DNA from: Candidatus Melainabacteria bacterium
GTDB taxonomy: Bacteria; Cyanobacteriota; Vampirovibrionia; Obscuribacterales; Obscuribacteraceae
Direction of reading: 5' to 3'
Length of the DNA stretch: 51,914 nucleotides
Assembly: GCA_003153555.1 (NCBI GenBank)
Contig: PLZS01000156.1
Span: 1,096-53,009 of the forward strand
Part shown: one piece after another, positions 42,235 to 49,974 of the stretch
How the letters are laid out: each line of letters starts with the position of its first letter
Position numbering within the stretch: the stretch's first letter is position 1
Program-made: the position numbers and the translations under genes
The notes under the pieces: model-generated
The model's database searches: none
What the model saw: only the letters and a program-made list of their open reading frames with translations
Told to the model about the DNA's origin: nothing

Positions 42235-43914
42235 ATGCGCCTGGTTGAATGTGTTCCGAATTTTAGCGAAGGTCGAAACGAAAAAATCATCAATGCTATC
42301 GCTGATGCCATCAGGGCAGTCAGCGGTGTTAATTTGCTGGACGTTGACCCTGGTTGGAGCACCAACCGCACTGTGATCACATTTGTCGGCGATCCACAAG
42401 CCGCCGTCGAAGCTGCTTTTCAGTCGATCGCCGCTGCTTCACATCTGATTGACATGCGCCGGCACAGAGGTGAACATCCGCGCATGGGAGCCACCGATGT
42501 TTGCCCGTTCATTCCGGTGAGCGGAATTTCGATGGAAGAATGCGCAAAGCTGGCCGAGCAGTTGGGCAAACGGGTGGGCGAAGAATTAGGAATTCCGATT
42601 TACTTGTACGCTGAGGCCGCCAGGCGAGAAGACAGGCGCAGCCTGGCGGATATCAGAAAAGGTGAGTACGAAGGACTTGCCTCAAAGATGAATGATGCAG
42701 AGTTTCGCCCTGACTTCGGACCGCTGAGTTTCAACGCCGCCGCCGGTGCCACCGTTATTGGTGCGCGTCCATTTTTGATTGCCTACAACGTCAATTTGAA
42801 TACAAAATCGAAAAAACTGGCCAATGAAATTGCTTTAAACATTCGGGAAGCTGGGCGAACAAAGAAAAATGCCAAGGGCGAGACGGAGCGAGATCCTGAT
42901 GGGGCGCCGCTGAAGATTCCCGGATTGTTGAAAGCTTGCCGGGCGGTTGGCTGGTATGTCGATGAGTACGAACGTGCTCAGGTATCTATCAATCTCGTTG
43001 ATTACCATCAGACATCACTGCAACACGCTTTCGACGCTTGTTGTAAGGAGGCTGAGAAGCTTGGTCTTCGCGTCACCGGCAGCGAGATTGTTGGTCTAGT
43101 TCCACTAGAGCCTATGCTCGATGCCGGTCGCCACTACTTACACAGGCAGGGGCGATCGGTCGGCGTTTCGAGGAAGGAGCTGTTGAGTGTGGCGATTCAG
43201 TCTCTCGGGCTGTCAGATCTTTCACTCTTCGATCCGAGCCAAAAAATTATTGAGTATCGTGTTGATAAAGGCTCCAAGCAGCTGAAAGACCTGAGCGTTT
43301 CCGATTTTCTCGACGAATTGGCATCTGACTCTGCGGCGCCCGGCGGAGGTAGCGTTGCCGCTTTGTGCGGATCGCTTTCGGCGTCATTGACGGCGATGGT
43401 CGCCAACCTCACCTTCGATAAGAAAGGCTATGAGGGCAGTAGGGAAATGATCAATGACCTTGCCGCTCGTGGTCAGCAATTGAAGTATGAATACATGCTG
43501 GCAATTGATGAGGATATGCAGGCGTTCAATAAGATCATTGAGGCCAGGCGCATGCCCAAAGGATCCCCTGAGGAAGCGAAAGCTCGCGATGCGGCATTAT
43601 GGGAGGCTAACAAAGGTGCGACGACTGTGCCTTTGCAGGTTCTCAGCAAAACTATTGAACTATTGGAAATTGCCGATCTGGTTGTCGAGAAGGGCAATCC
43701 AAATTCCCTAAGTGATTCGGGAGTAGCTGCATTGACGGCACTAACCGCAGCCGAGGGCGCCTACTTCAATGTGCTCATAAACCTGAGTGGTCTGGCATCT
43801 ACAGCCGAAGCGAAGGATTTTTCTGCAGCCACCCGCGCCCAAGCCGACGACTTAATCGAAGAAGTGCGCAAAAAAGCTGAGCATATACGAATGAAGGTCC
43901 TCTCGCGCCTATAA
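42235..43914 (+). CDS. ftcD: Bifunctional glutamate formiminotransferase / formiminotetrahydrofolate cyclodeaminase
   Basis: This 559-residue protein opens MRLVECVPNFSEGRNEKIINAI, with the active-site region HRGEHPRMGATDVCPFIPV of formiminotransferase (about 1-300). A linker of about 50 residues leads to the cyclodeaminase domain (SVSDFLDELASDSAAPGGGSVAALCGSL, then a helical bundle to the end). This is the fused architecture of animal FTCD; many bacteria carry the two as separate genes. It moves the formimino group from formiminoglutamate to tetrahydrofolate and then makes 5,10-methenyl-THF, linking histidine breakdown to folate. The gdh-like gene follows 78 bp downstream. No hut genes are in the window. 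Confidence 0.93.
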   Translation: MRLVECVPNFSEGRNEKIINAIADAIRAVSGVNLLDVDPGWSTNRTVITFVGDPQAAVEAAFQSIAAASHLIDMRRHRGEHPRMGATDVCPFIPVSGISMEECAKLAEQLGKRVGEELGIPIYLYAEAARREDRRSLADIRKGEYEGLASKMNDAEFRPDFGPLSFNAAAGATVIGARPFLIAYNVNLNTKSKKLANEIALNIREAGRTKKNAKGETERDPDGAPLKIPGLLKACRAVGWYVDEYERAQVSINLVDYHQTSLQHAFDACCKEAEKLGLRVTGSEIVGLVPLEPMLDAGRHYLHRQGRSVGVSRKELLSVAIQSLGLSDLSLFDPSQKIIEYRVDKGSKQLKDLSVSDFLDELASDSAAPGGGSVAALCGSLSASLTAMVANLTFDKKGYEGSREMINDLAARGQQLKYEYMLAIDEDMQAFNKIIEARRMPKGSPEEAKARDAALWEANKGATTVPLQVLSKTIELLEIADLVVEKGNPNSLSDSGVAALTALTAAEGAYFNVLINLSGLASTAEAKDFSAATRAQADDLIEEVRKKAEHIRMKVLSRL

Positions 43915-43992
43915 TATACGCAGTCAATTTTACGTGCGGCGAATTGAGTTTCGCAATGGCGCTCATACTGACAGTTTAGAGGTAGAAAATCG

Positions 43993-45288
43993 ATGACTAC
44001 GGCATCAGAAAACAAGGGGTCTAAGAAAACTTTGTTAAACGAATGGGAGACCCCCGACTTCCTCATGGCTCAGCAGCGGCTTATGAAAGTCGCGAGAATC
44101 ATGAAACTGGACGACAATGTCGTCGAGCCATTGAAGCATCCGAAAAGATCTCTGTCAGTAATCATCCCCGCCCGCATGGATGACGGCACAGTCAGCACAT
44201 TCATCGGTTATCGTGTGCACCACGATTTGGCACTGGGACCCGGTAAAGGTGGAATTCGCTATCATCAAGAAGTGACGCTTGGCGAAGTTACTGCCATGGC
44301 CATGTTGATGACATGGAAGTGCGCCCTGATGAATTTGCCGTTCGGAGGCGCTCATGGTGGCATTCGACTGAACCCATTCATTCATAGTCAGAGTGAATTG
44401 GAAAGAATCACACGACGTTATGCCTCGGAAATCATTGATGTAATTGGTCCGGATATGGACATTGCCGGACCGGATTTAAACACCAACGAGCAGACAATGG
44501 CTTGGATTATGGACACTTACAGTGTCAACAAGGGATACACGATTCCTTCGATTGTCACTGGTAAACCGAAATCGATTGGTGGTTCGTTGAGCCAATACGA
44601 AGCCACCGGATATGGTGTGGCGATGTGCACAAAACATATCGTCAAACATTTGGATTTCAAAAGTAAAGCGCCTACAGTTGTTGTTCAAGGGCTTGGCAGC
44701 GTCGGTTCTGAAGTTGCGTCCATTCTCGATAAAGCTGGATTCACCATTGTTGGCGTTTCTGACATCGACGGTGGTTTGTACAACAAAAGTGGACTGGACA
44801 TTAAGAAGGTCAATGAATACGTGGCCAAAAAAGGCTCGATGCATGGGTATCCTGATGCATCAAGCGTCACGAACGAAGAGCTTTTGGAATTGGAATGTGA
44901 CATTTTGGCACCATGCGCGATTGCCAATCAGATTCACAAGGGTAACGCGGCCAAGTTGCGCTGCAAGATTGTTGTAGAGGGAGCTAACGCACCAACTACA
45001 CCTGAAGCAGAAGACATTCTCGAGTCGCGCGGAATCACCTTGGTGCCAGATATCCTGGCCAACGCCGCTGGCGTGACTGTCGGATATTTTGAATGGGTGC
45101 AAGGCTTGATTAGGCTGTTGTGGACTGAGTCGGAAGTCTACGACAAGTTGGATCAACTCGTAGAAAAGTCATGCCAACGAGTTTTCGAAAGTGCCACCAC
45201 TCACAAATCAACTCTGCGAACAGCGGCGATGAGACTGGCTCTTGAGCGAGTTATGGAAGCTCGCAGATTGCGTGGATTGTATCCCTAA
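43993..45288 (+). CDS. Glu/Leu/Phe/Val dehydrogenase family protein with Lys-to-His change in the active-site motif
   Basis: This 431-residue protein has the overall GDH pattern. It has VRVHHDLALGPGKGGIRYH-like YRVHHDLALGPGKGGIRYH, then MTWKCALMNLPFGGAHGGIRLNP, AGPDLNTNEQTMAWIMD, and a Rossmann region with VVQGLGSVGSEVASIL and VVEGANAPTTPEAEDIL. In the PROSITE signature LPFGGAKGG the lysine is catalytic; here the codon is CAT, giving GGAHGG. The other two active-site lysines (GPGKGG and WKCAL) and the aspartate in GPDLNT are kept. It normally interconverts glutamate and 2-oxoglutarate with NAD(P). With the key lysine gone, function is open. Its stop overlaps the convergent kinase by 4 nt. Confidence 0.9.
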   Translation: MTTASENKGSKKTLLNEWETPDFLMAQQRLMKVARIMKLDDNVVEPLKHPKRSLSVIIPARMDDGTVSTFIGYRVHHDLALGPGKGGIRYHQEVTLGEVTAMAMLMTWKCALMNLPFGGAHGGIRLNPFIHSQSELERITRRYASEIIDVIGPDMDIAGPDLNTNEQTMAWIMDTYSVNKGYTIPSIVTGKPKSIGGSLSQYEATGYGVAMCTKHIVKHLDFKSKAPTVVVQGLGSVGSEVASILDKAGFTIVGVSDIDGGLYNKSGLDIKKVNEYVAKKGSMHGYPDASSVTNEELLELECDILAPCAIANQIHKGNAAKLRCKIVVEGANAPTTPEAEDILESRGITLVPDILANAAGVTVGYFEWVQGLIRLLWTESEVYDKLDQLVEKSCQRVFESATTHKSTLRTAAMRLALERVMEARRLRGLYP

Positions 45289-47240
45289 ATCTTCTTGTGG
45301 ACGACCGTCTTCGCTTCGTCAAAATATTGCTGTGCTGCTTTCGGTTGATTTTGTTGTTTAAACCAATCACCGTAGGCGTTCAAGCACTGTGACAACAGTT
45401 GTGGGTCACTGAGCTTTCTCCCCTGCTCAAGTGCAGTCACAAGGTATTGTTTTGATGCTTCCCAGTGACTTTGGTCCTTCTCGAAAATTCCCAGCTCCAA
45501 CAAACCTTTTGTCGATTTAACGGAGCCTGGAGCTGCCGTTTTATAAATCTCGTTTGCAGATTTAAAAAACTGACCAGCCAGATCCATTTTTTGCTGTGCT
45601 TCATAACACCGCCCCATTGCGCTGAAAAGGTCGCCGAGTTGCGGATCATTTGGTGGCAAAGCGCGTTTATAAACTTCGACTGCAGAAGCGAGCAGCTCTT
45701 CTTCTTGCGAATAGAGTCCAAACTCGTGCAGAGTACCAGCTAGCTCTCGCACGTTATTGAAGTTCACCACTGCGTCGTTCATATTTTTGTTCAGAGCAGA
45801 AGCGGTTTTTGCTCCTTCCAAAATTTTTGAAAGTCGCTCTAAATCTCCAAGTGCTCGTTCTTTTTTGACCTCGATAATCTTTTGAGAAATGGCTTCGACC
45901 TTGTCGGTGTCAGCCAATCGTCCATAGATTTCTGCTTGCTGCGACAAAGTCTTCAGATATTTTTCCTGACGATCATTGAAGAACTTGATTTCTTTCTCGG
46001 CTTCGAGCAAATAATTCGCGGCATCTTGATTGTGATCTGTTTTCGCGGCGGAATCAGCAAGAGTCAAGAAAACGTTCCAGCGGAACTTGTGGTATGGCGT
46101 GCCGTTATCTGATAACGGACCCTTCCAAAAGAACAGGTAATACGACGAAACTGCAGTTATGGTCAGGGCCAATACCACCGTGGTCGGAAAAACGAATGTT
46201 GGTTTTTTAGTTGCCGGCTTTAGATGCGCCTGCGGAGTGATGGTGATGTTGCGAATGGCGGGACGCTCTGTCGCGGGCAGATCGTTGATAATTTCGGCCG
46301 CCGTTTGATAGCGGTCATCGGGATCTTTCTGCAGGCAGCGGAATACGACCGCCTCAAGGGCCGGTGGCACATTTAAGTCTGGTCCGACTTGTTTGAAAGT
46401 TAACGGCATTTCGTTGACGTGCTTAGTCATCGTCTCGAACGAAGTGTCGCCCATAAGTGGTGGCACACCACTTAATGCCTCATACATCAAGCAGCCAACT
46501 GAGTAAATGTCGGATCGAAGGTCGGGTGACCTTCCCATGCACTGTTCAGGGCTCATGAACAGCGGACTGCCGAAGACTTCTCCAGTTTGCGTCAGTGCTT
46601 GCCTTGTCTTCCCGTCTTCACCCGGCATCAACTTTGCAATGCCGAAATCCACTATTTTTAAAAGCTGACTGCCATCTTCTTGCGGCATCAGCACCACGTT
46701 GCTGGGCTTCAAATCCCTATGGATAACACCCTTACGATGAGCGTGTTCCAGACCATCGCATAATTGTACGAGAATGCTTGTAGCTTCTTGCGAGGAGATT
46801 CTCTCTTGTTTCTCGAGTATATCCTGAAGGGTTGGTCCTTCAAGGCAGTCCATGACGAAGAACGCCTGTCCATCCTCTATTCCGAAGTCGTAAACGGTTA
46901 CGATGTTCGGGTGAGAAAGAGAACTTGCTGCTTGAGACTCTTGCTGAAATCTTTGTAGTGCCACCGCATCTGCTACCAAATGTTTATGCAGCACTTTAAC
47001 GGCAACAACCCGCTCCATGTATTTGTGCTTTGCTTTGTAGACGACACTCATGCCGCCCTCTCCCAGGATGGATGTGATCTGATATTTTTTTGCAAACGTA
47101 GTGCCGATCATATCCTGGCGTAGTTCCATCAAATCGGAACCGTCCTTCGGACACTTGGTCATGCCACTGGCAAACTTATCACCGCAATTGATGCAGAATT
47201 TTGAGAGTGACTGCTGTTTTTTGGTTTCGTGATCAACCAT
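45285..47240 (-). CDS. Ser/Thr protein kinase with N-terminal zinc ribbon and C-terminal TPRs
   Basis: This 651-residue protein has a short zinc ribbon at the N-terminus (C16-x2-C19...C30-PKDG). The kinase domain is at about 53-315 with GEGGMSVVYKAKH, VAVKVLHK, HRDLKPSN, DFGIAK and MSPEQCMG, all intact. A membrane helix follows at about 350-375 (FPTTVVLALTITAVSSYYLFF), then an outer region to 651 with TPR-like pairs (SAVEVYKRALPPNDPQLG, LAGQFFKSANEIYK, AAQQYFDEAKT). The layout matches the kinases at 16403-21904 except for the zinc ribbon. The secreted protein at 47240-47827 shares the operon (1-nt stop/start contact). Confidence 0.93.
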   Translation of the reverse strand: MVDHETKKQQSLSKFCINCGDKFASGMTKCPKDGSDLMELRQDMIGTTFAKKYQITSILGEGGMSVVYKAKHKYMERVVAVKVLHKHLVADAVALQRFQQESQAASSLSHPNIVTVYDFGIEDGQAFFVMDCLEGPTLQDILEKQERISSQEATSILVQLCDGLEHAHRKGVIHRDLKPSNVVLMPQEDGSQLLKIVDFGIAKLMPGEDGKTRQALTQTGEVFGSPLFMSPEQCMGRSPDLRSDIYSVGCLMYEALSGVPPLMGDTSFETMTKHVNEMPLTFKQVGPDLNVPPALEAVVFRCLQKDPDDRYQTAAEIINDLPATERPAIRNITITPQAHLKPATKKPTFVFPTTVVLALTITAVSSYYLFFWKGPLSDNGTPYHKFRWNVFLTLADSAAKTDHNQDAANYLLEAEKEIKFFNDRQEKYLKTLSQQAEIYGRLADTDKVEAISQKIIEVKKERALGDLERLSKILEGAKTASALNKNMNDAVVNFNNVRELAGTLHEFGLYSQEEELLASAVEVYKRALPPNDPQLGDLFSAMGRCYEAQQKMDLAGQFFKSANEIYKTAAPGSVKSTKGLLELGIFEKDQSHWEASKQYLVTALEQGRKLSDPQLLSQCLNAYGDWFKQQNQPKAAQQYFDEAKTVVHKKI

Positions 47241-47827
47241 TATTTGTTGGCCTTGTTGACGGGCTCCGGGCCACCAGGCGGTGGCGCAGCATCAGGGGTT
47301 GCCGCGATGATTACACCCTGGTCGGGTGCGAGTGACAATGTAATGACACCATTGAATCCGGGATAACGCAAGTTTTGTGGGCTGCCGGCCATGACCATAT
47401 CAATTGCTTGTGTGTATGCTTGAAATTCTCTCTCGGTCGAATCTTTCGTCTTTGGACCAGGTTTTCCCAGCGACTCGTAGGCAAAATCAAGAGCGTGAGC
47501 GGTGGCCAGAGCCTTGCCTGCCTCATAATTGTCACCTAAGCGCATTACCATCGACTGTCCAGTCACTCGACCGCCGACCACCGTCACAGTCATTCCGCCG
47601 GCGAATCCTGGTGCGGCTTGCGTCGTAGTCGGGTCGAGCGCCATCGAAAACATGTAATACGTGCGCGTGTCTTTTTTGCTCTCGCTCTTAAACTTAAACC
47701 CCTTTGCCGCCTTCACTTTGAAAGACTGGAAACTCTCGCCTAAGCGAGCTTCTCCCGCCCTGCAAAATAGCAGAATCAGGCTAATCGACAGAGTCGTTGC
47801 AACTAGAATTTTTGTGACGTGAATCAA
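47240..47827 (-). CDS. Secreted protein of unknown function in the kinase operon
   Basis: This 195-residue protein has a signal peptide (KILVATTLSISLILLFCRAGEA). The mature part includes a small beta-rich stretch (YYMFSMALDPTTTQAAPGFAGGMTVTVVGGRV) and ends Pro/Gly-rich (DAAPPPGGPEPVNKANK). It sits directly upstream of the zinc-ribbon kinase, with stop and start touching at 47240, so the two are probably translated together. It may be the kinase's extracytoplasmic partner; nothing in the sequence proves this. Confidence 0.6.
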   Translation of the reverse strand: MIHVTKILVATTLSISLILLFCRAGEARLGESFQSFKVKAAKGFKFKSESKKDTRTYYMFSMALDPTTTQAAPGFAGGMTVTVVGGRVTGQSMVMRLGDNYEAGKALATAHALDFAYESLGKPGPKTKDSTEREFQAYTQAIDMVMAGSPQNLRYPGFNGVITLSLAPDQGVIIAATPDAAPPPGGPEPVNKANK

Positions 47828-47848
47828 GCTGTCGTGAATCTAAGGGAT

Positions 47849-48784
47849 TTAAAAAGTGGCCGGTTGTAATTTTAAAGCCTCGTGAACTTCCAGTTTTGAG
47901 ACGTACTGCTCGATATCTGGCTCTTTTAGGATACCGCGCTCGGTCACCAGGCCGCTTAAAAGATTAAAGGGAACCAAGTCGAATTGGTGATTCAGCACTC
48001 TAACGCCCTTGGTCGTGAAGTCCCAGACTTCTTCTGGCGGTCGTTCGTGCTTCTCAAACTCAAATAGGCGGTCGTCATTGACTATTTTTTCAGTTCCGGA
48101 AAGGGCGTAAAGAGGAATACCGAGTTCGCGACAAGCGACTGCCAAGACCCAGGATCCGACTTTGTTTACAACACCGGGACGACCGACACAGTCGCACCCC
48201 ATGAAGGCAGTGCTGCAATTTGGCAGGATCAGACCCATAGCATTATCGAAAGTGTGGATCACCTCGATTCCGCCTGAAGCCAGTCTTGACGCCAACTTGC
48301 GCCCTTCCATGCTTGGTCGCGCTTCCGTGCAAGCGACTCGAAAGTATCTTCCCTTCGCTCTGGCGTTCAGCAAAGCGCTGACTACAGTCGAACTGAAGGA
48401 ATAGGCGAAGATCAGTTCGCCGGCAGGAATCAGGTCAAAAACTTCATCTGCAATGGCCGAAGCACTTTCACAGAGGGTTTTCTCAAACTTATCTAAAGCC
48501 GCCTGGCAATCCTGTTTGATCGCCTCCACGGTTGTTGATTTATTGATCGCGAACAGAACCGTGTTACTGAGATGGAATATCGGCGCCATTGCCGGTTGAG
48601 CGTCTATGAGCGCTCTGGCTGTTTCGGTGATCTTTTCCTTCAAGGCTGGGGCAGATGCAGCCGCGGGTCCATTCAGTACAGCTTGGAAGATCGTGATTGC
48701 CCGCAAGGCAAGCTCGGCGGCGCCGGACATGAGATCGTCACGTATCGGCTTGACAACATCGCTATTTGGGTCAGTCTTGTCCAT
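47849..48784 (-). CDS. eIF2B alpha/beta/delta-like protein (ribose-1,5-bisphosphate isomerase / MtnA superfamily)
   Basis: This 311-residue protein has a strong ribosome site (AGGAG, 7 nt before the ATG). The N-terminal helical region is followed by the superfamily core. The core shows AYSFSSTVVSALLNA, ACTEARPSMEGRKLASRL and GCDCVGRPGVVNKVGSWVLAVACRELGIPLYAL, which correspond to the 'ESRP..EG', 'GAD' and 'NK.GT' boxes of IF-2B-like proteins. In the middle box GADAV is changed to GCDCVG. Members are sugar-phosphate isomerases or nucleotide exchange factors. Which activity applies here is not clear. Confidence 0.72.
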   Translation of the reverse strand: MDKTDPNSDVVKPIRDDLMSGAAELALRAITIFQAVLNGPAAASAPALKEKITETARALIDAQPAMAPIFHLSNTVLFAINKSTTVEAIKQDCQAALDKFEKTLCESASAIADEVFDLIPAGELIFAYSFSSTVVSALLNARAKGRYFRVACTEARPSMEGRKLASRLASGGIEVIHTFDNAMGLILPNCSTAFMGCDCVGRPGVVNKVGSWVLAVACRELGIPLYALSGTEKIVNDDRLFEFEKHERPPEEVWDFTTKGVRVLNHQFDLVPFNLLSGLVTERGILKEPDIEQYVSKLEVHEALKLQPATF

Positions 48785-48825
48785 GAGCAGCTCCTGTAGA
48801 GAGGATCTCCGAGGATTACGAGCGG

Positions 48826-49036
48826 TATAATCTTCCTTTAGTTTATAAGCTTTTCAACCCGAGATCTATCCATCTATTCTTATAAACCGCTTCATTGCCT
48901 GAGCTGAGACCGTTCGACAGTGTCGAACGAATACACTTTGAGTTCTCTTAAAAAATTCTTGGCAGGCACAAAGCCCTAATCTTAGTCGACTACCGCTCTG
49001 GTGGGGTTGAGGATTAGGAGGGCCGCCGCATTTTTT
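48826..49036 (+). ncRNA. Candidate structured RNA in the gap between two genes
   Basis: After TATAAT (48826-48831) three hairpins follow. GTTTATAAG/CTTATAAAC is a perfect 9 bp (48841-48849 with 48879-48887). CGTTCGAC/GTCGAACG is a perfect 8 bp with a 3-nt loop (48911-48929), enclosed by TGCCTG/CAGGCA (48896-48901 with 48963-48968). CCTAATC pairs with GATTAGG (48975-48981 with 49012-49018). TTTTTT ends the region at 49031-49036. Strand is uncertain, since both flanking genes are on the minus strand and hairpins fold on either. The -35 box is weak. Confidence 0.3.
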
Positions 49037-49877
49037 AGTGGTTACTCTTCTGCGACTTCTCTGCCTTCTCCAGATCAGCGGAGGGATCACGGGTTAAATC
49101 GGCTTCCAGAAATTCGCGTGTTTGGGGCAGCACCAGGGATAGTTTAGTTTCCTTGTGAATCTCAAGCTTCAATTCTTTAGCCGAACAATCGAGGAGATGC
49201 CCACCTTTATCGTGATTCTTGGAAAGGAAGTGCATGTGGTAGCCGGGTACGTTGAAGGATTTTGCGTATTCTGGTGACCAAAACCCAACCAGGGTGCCTT
49301 CAATGTTTTGGTAGGTGAATTCTGGCTGCACGGCGGCTGCTTTGACTAAAGGAACGCCCTCCTCAGTTTTGCAAACGGCGCGAACTTGCATAGTTTCGAA
49401 GATGCCGGTGACGCGCAAAGCGTAGAAAAGGTTTGCTGATTCTCTAACTCGATCGAATTCCTGGCGAATTCGCTTGTATCCATCACACTTATAGATCGTT
49501 TGTTTATGATCTGGAGTGAATTGCGCAATCACCGCAAACGGCGTTTTGACGTCGTCTTTCACTGGTCTGACGGAACCATCTGACCGTGCTTGAAAGACTT
49601 TGCCATCAACGATGATCATTTCTCCATCTAGATCCTCGAATGTTCCCAAGCCCAAATCTCCGTGCTCTCGCAAGGTCGAAATCGGCACTGCGCCTCGATA
49701 AATGCCTTCAACTAAAGCGCTGCTAGTTGATACTTGAAAGAGCGTATCGGCATTGTTTTGAAAGAATTTCGCCAATGCTTGGGAGACTAGTTGATCTTGT
49801 GATTGTGACCCAAACTCTACTTGCCTTCTTAGGGAATCCCAGAGGAAGTCGGAAATTTCAACTTCTATCTTGTGCAT
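49035..49877 (-). CDS. budA: Alpha-acetolactate decarboxylase with N-terminal helix-loop extension
   Basis: This 280-residue protein has the acetolactate decarboxylase core at about 55-265. It shows GDLGLGTFEDLDGEMIIVDGKVFQ, PFAVIAQF, GTLVGFWSPEYAKSF and the zinc-ligand region GYHMHFLSKNHDKGGHLLD (three His). It converts acetolactate to acetoin. The first ~45 residues (MHKIEVEISDFLWDSLRRQVEFGS, then QSQDQLVSQALAKFF) have a strand-helix-helix pattern resembling the ribbon-helix-helix DNA-binding fold and are absent from ordinary members, which begin near the core. Confidence 0.9.
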   Translation of the reverse strand: MHKIEVEISDFLWDSLRRQVEFGSQSQDQLVSQALAKFFQNNADTLFQVSTSSALVEGIYRGAVPISTLREHGDLGLGTFEDLDGEMIIVDGKVFQARSDGSVRPVKDDVKTPFAVIAQFTPDHKQTIYKCDGYKRIRQEFDRVRESANLFYALRVTGIFETMQVRAVCKTEEGVPLVKAAAVQPEFTYQNIEGTLVGFWSPEYAKSFNVPGYHMHFLSKNHDKGGHLLDCSAKELKLEIHKETKLSLVLPQTREFLEADLTRDPSADLEKAEKSQKSNH

Positions 49878-49974
49878 TTTTCGCTCCGCACTATTGTTGA
49901 TGACGAACTCCGATTCGGATATCGATCAAAATCGGATCGATTGAATGATTGACAACCGCTGTTGTCGGATGCCT

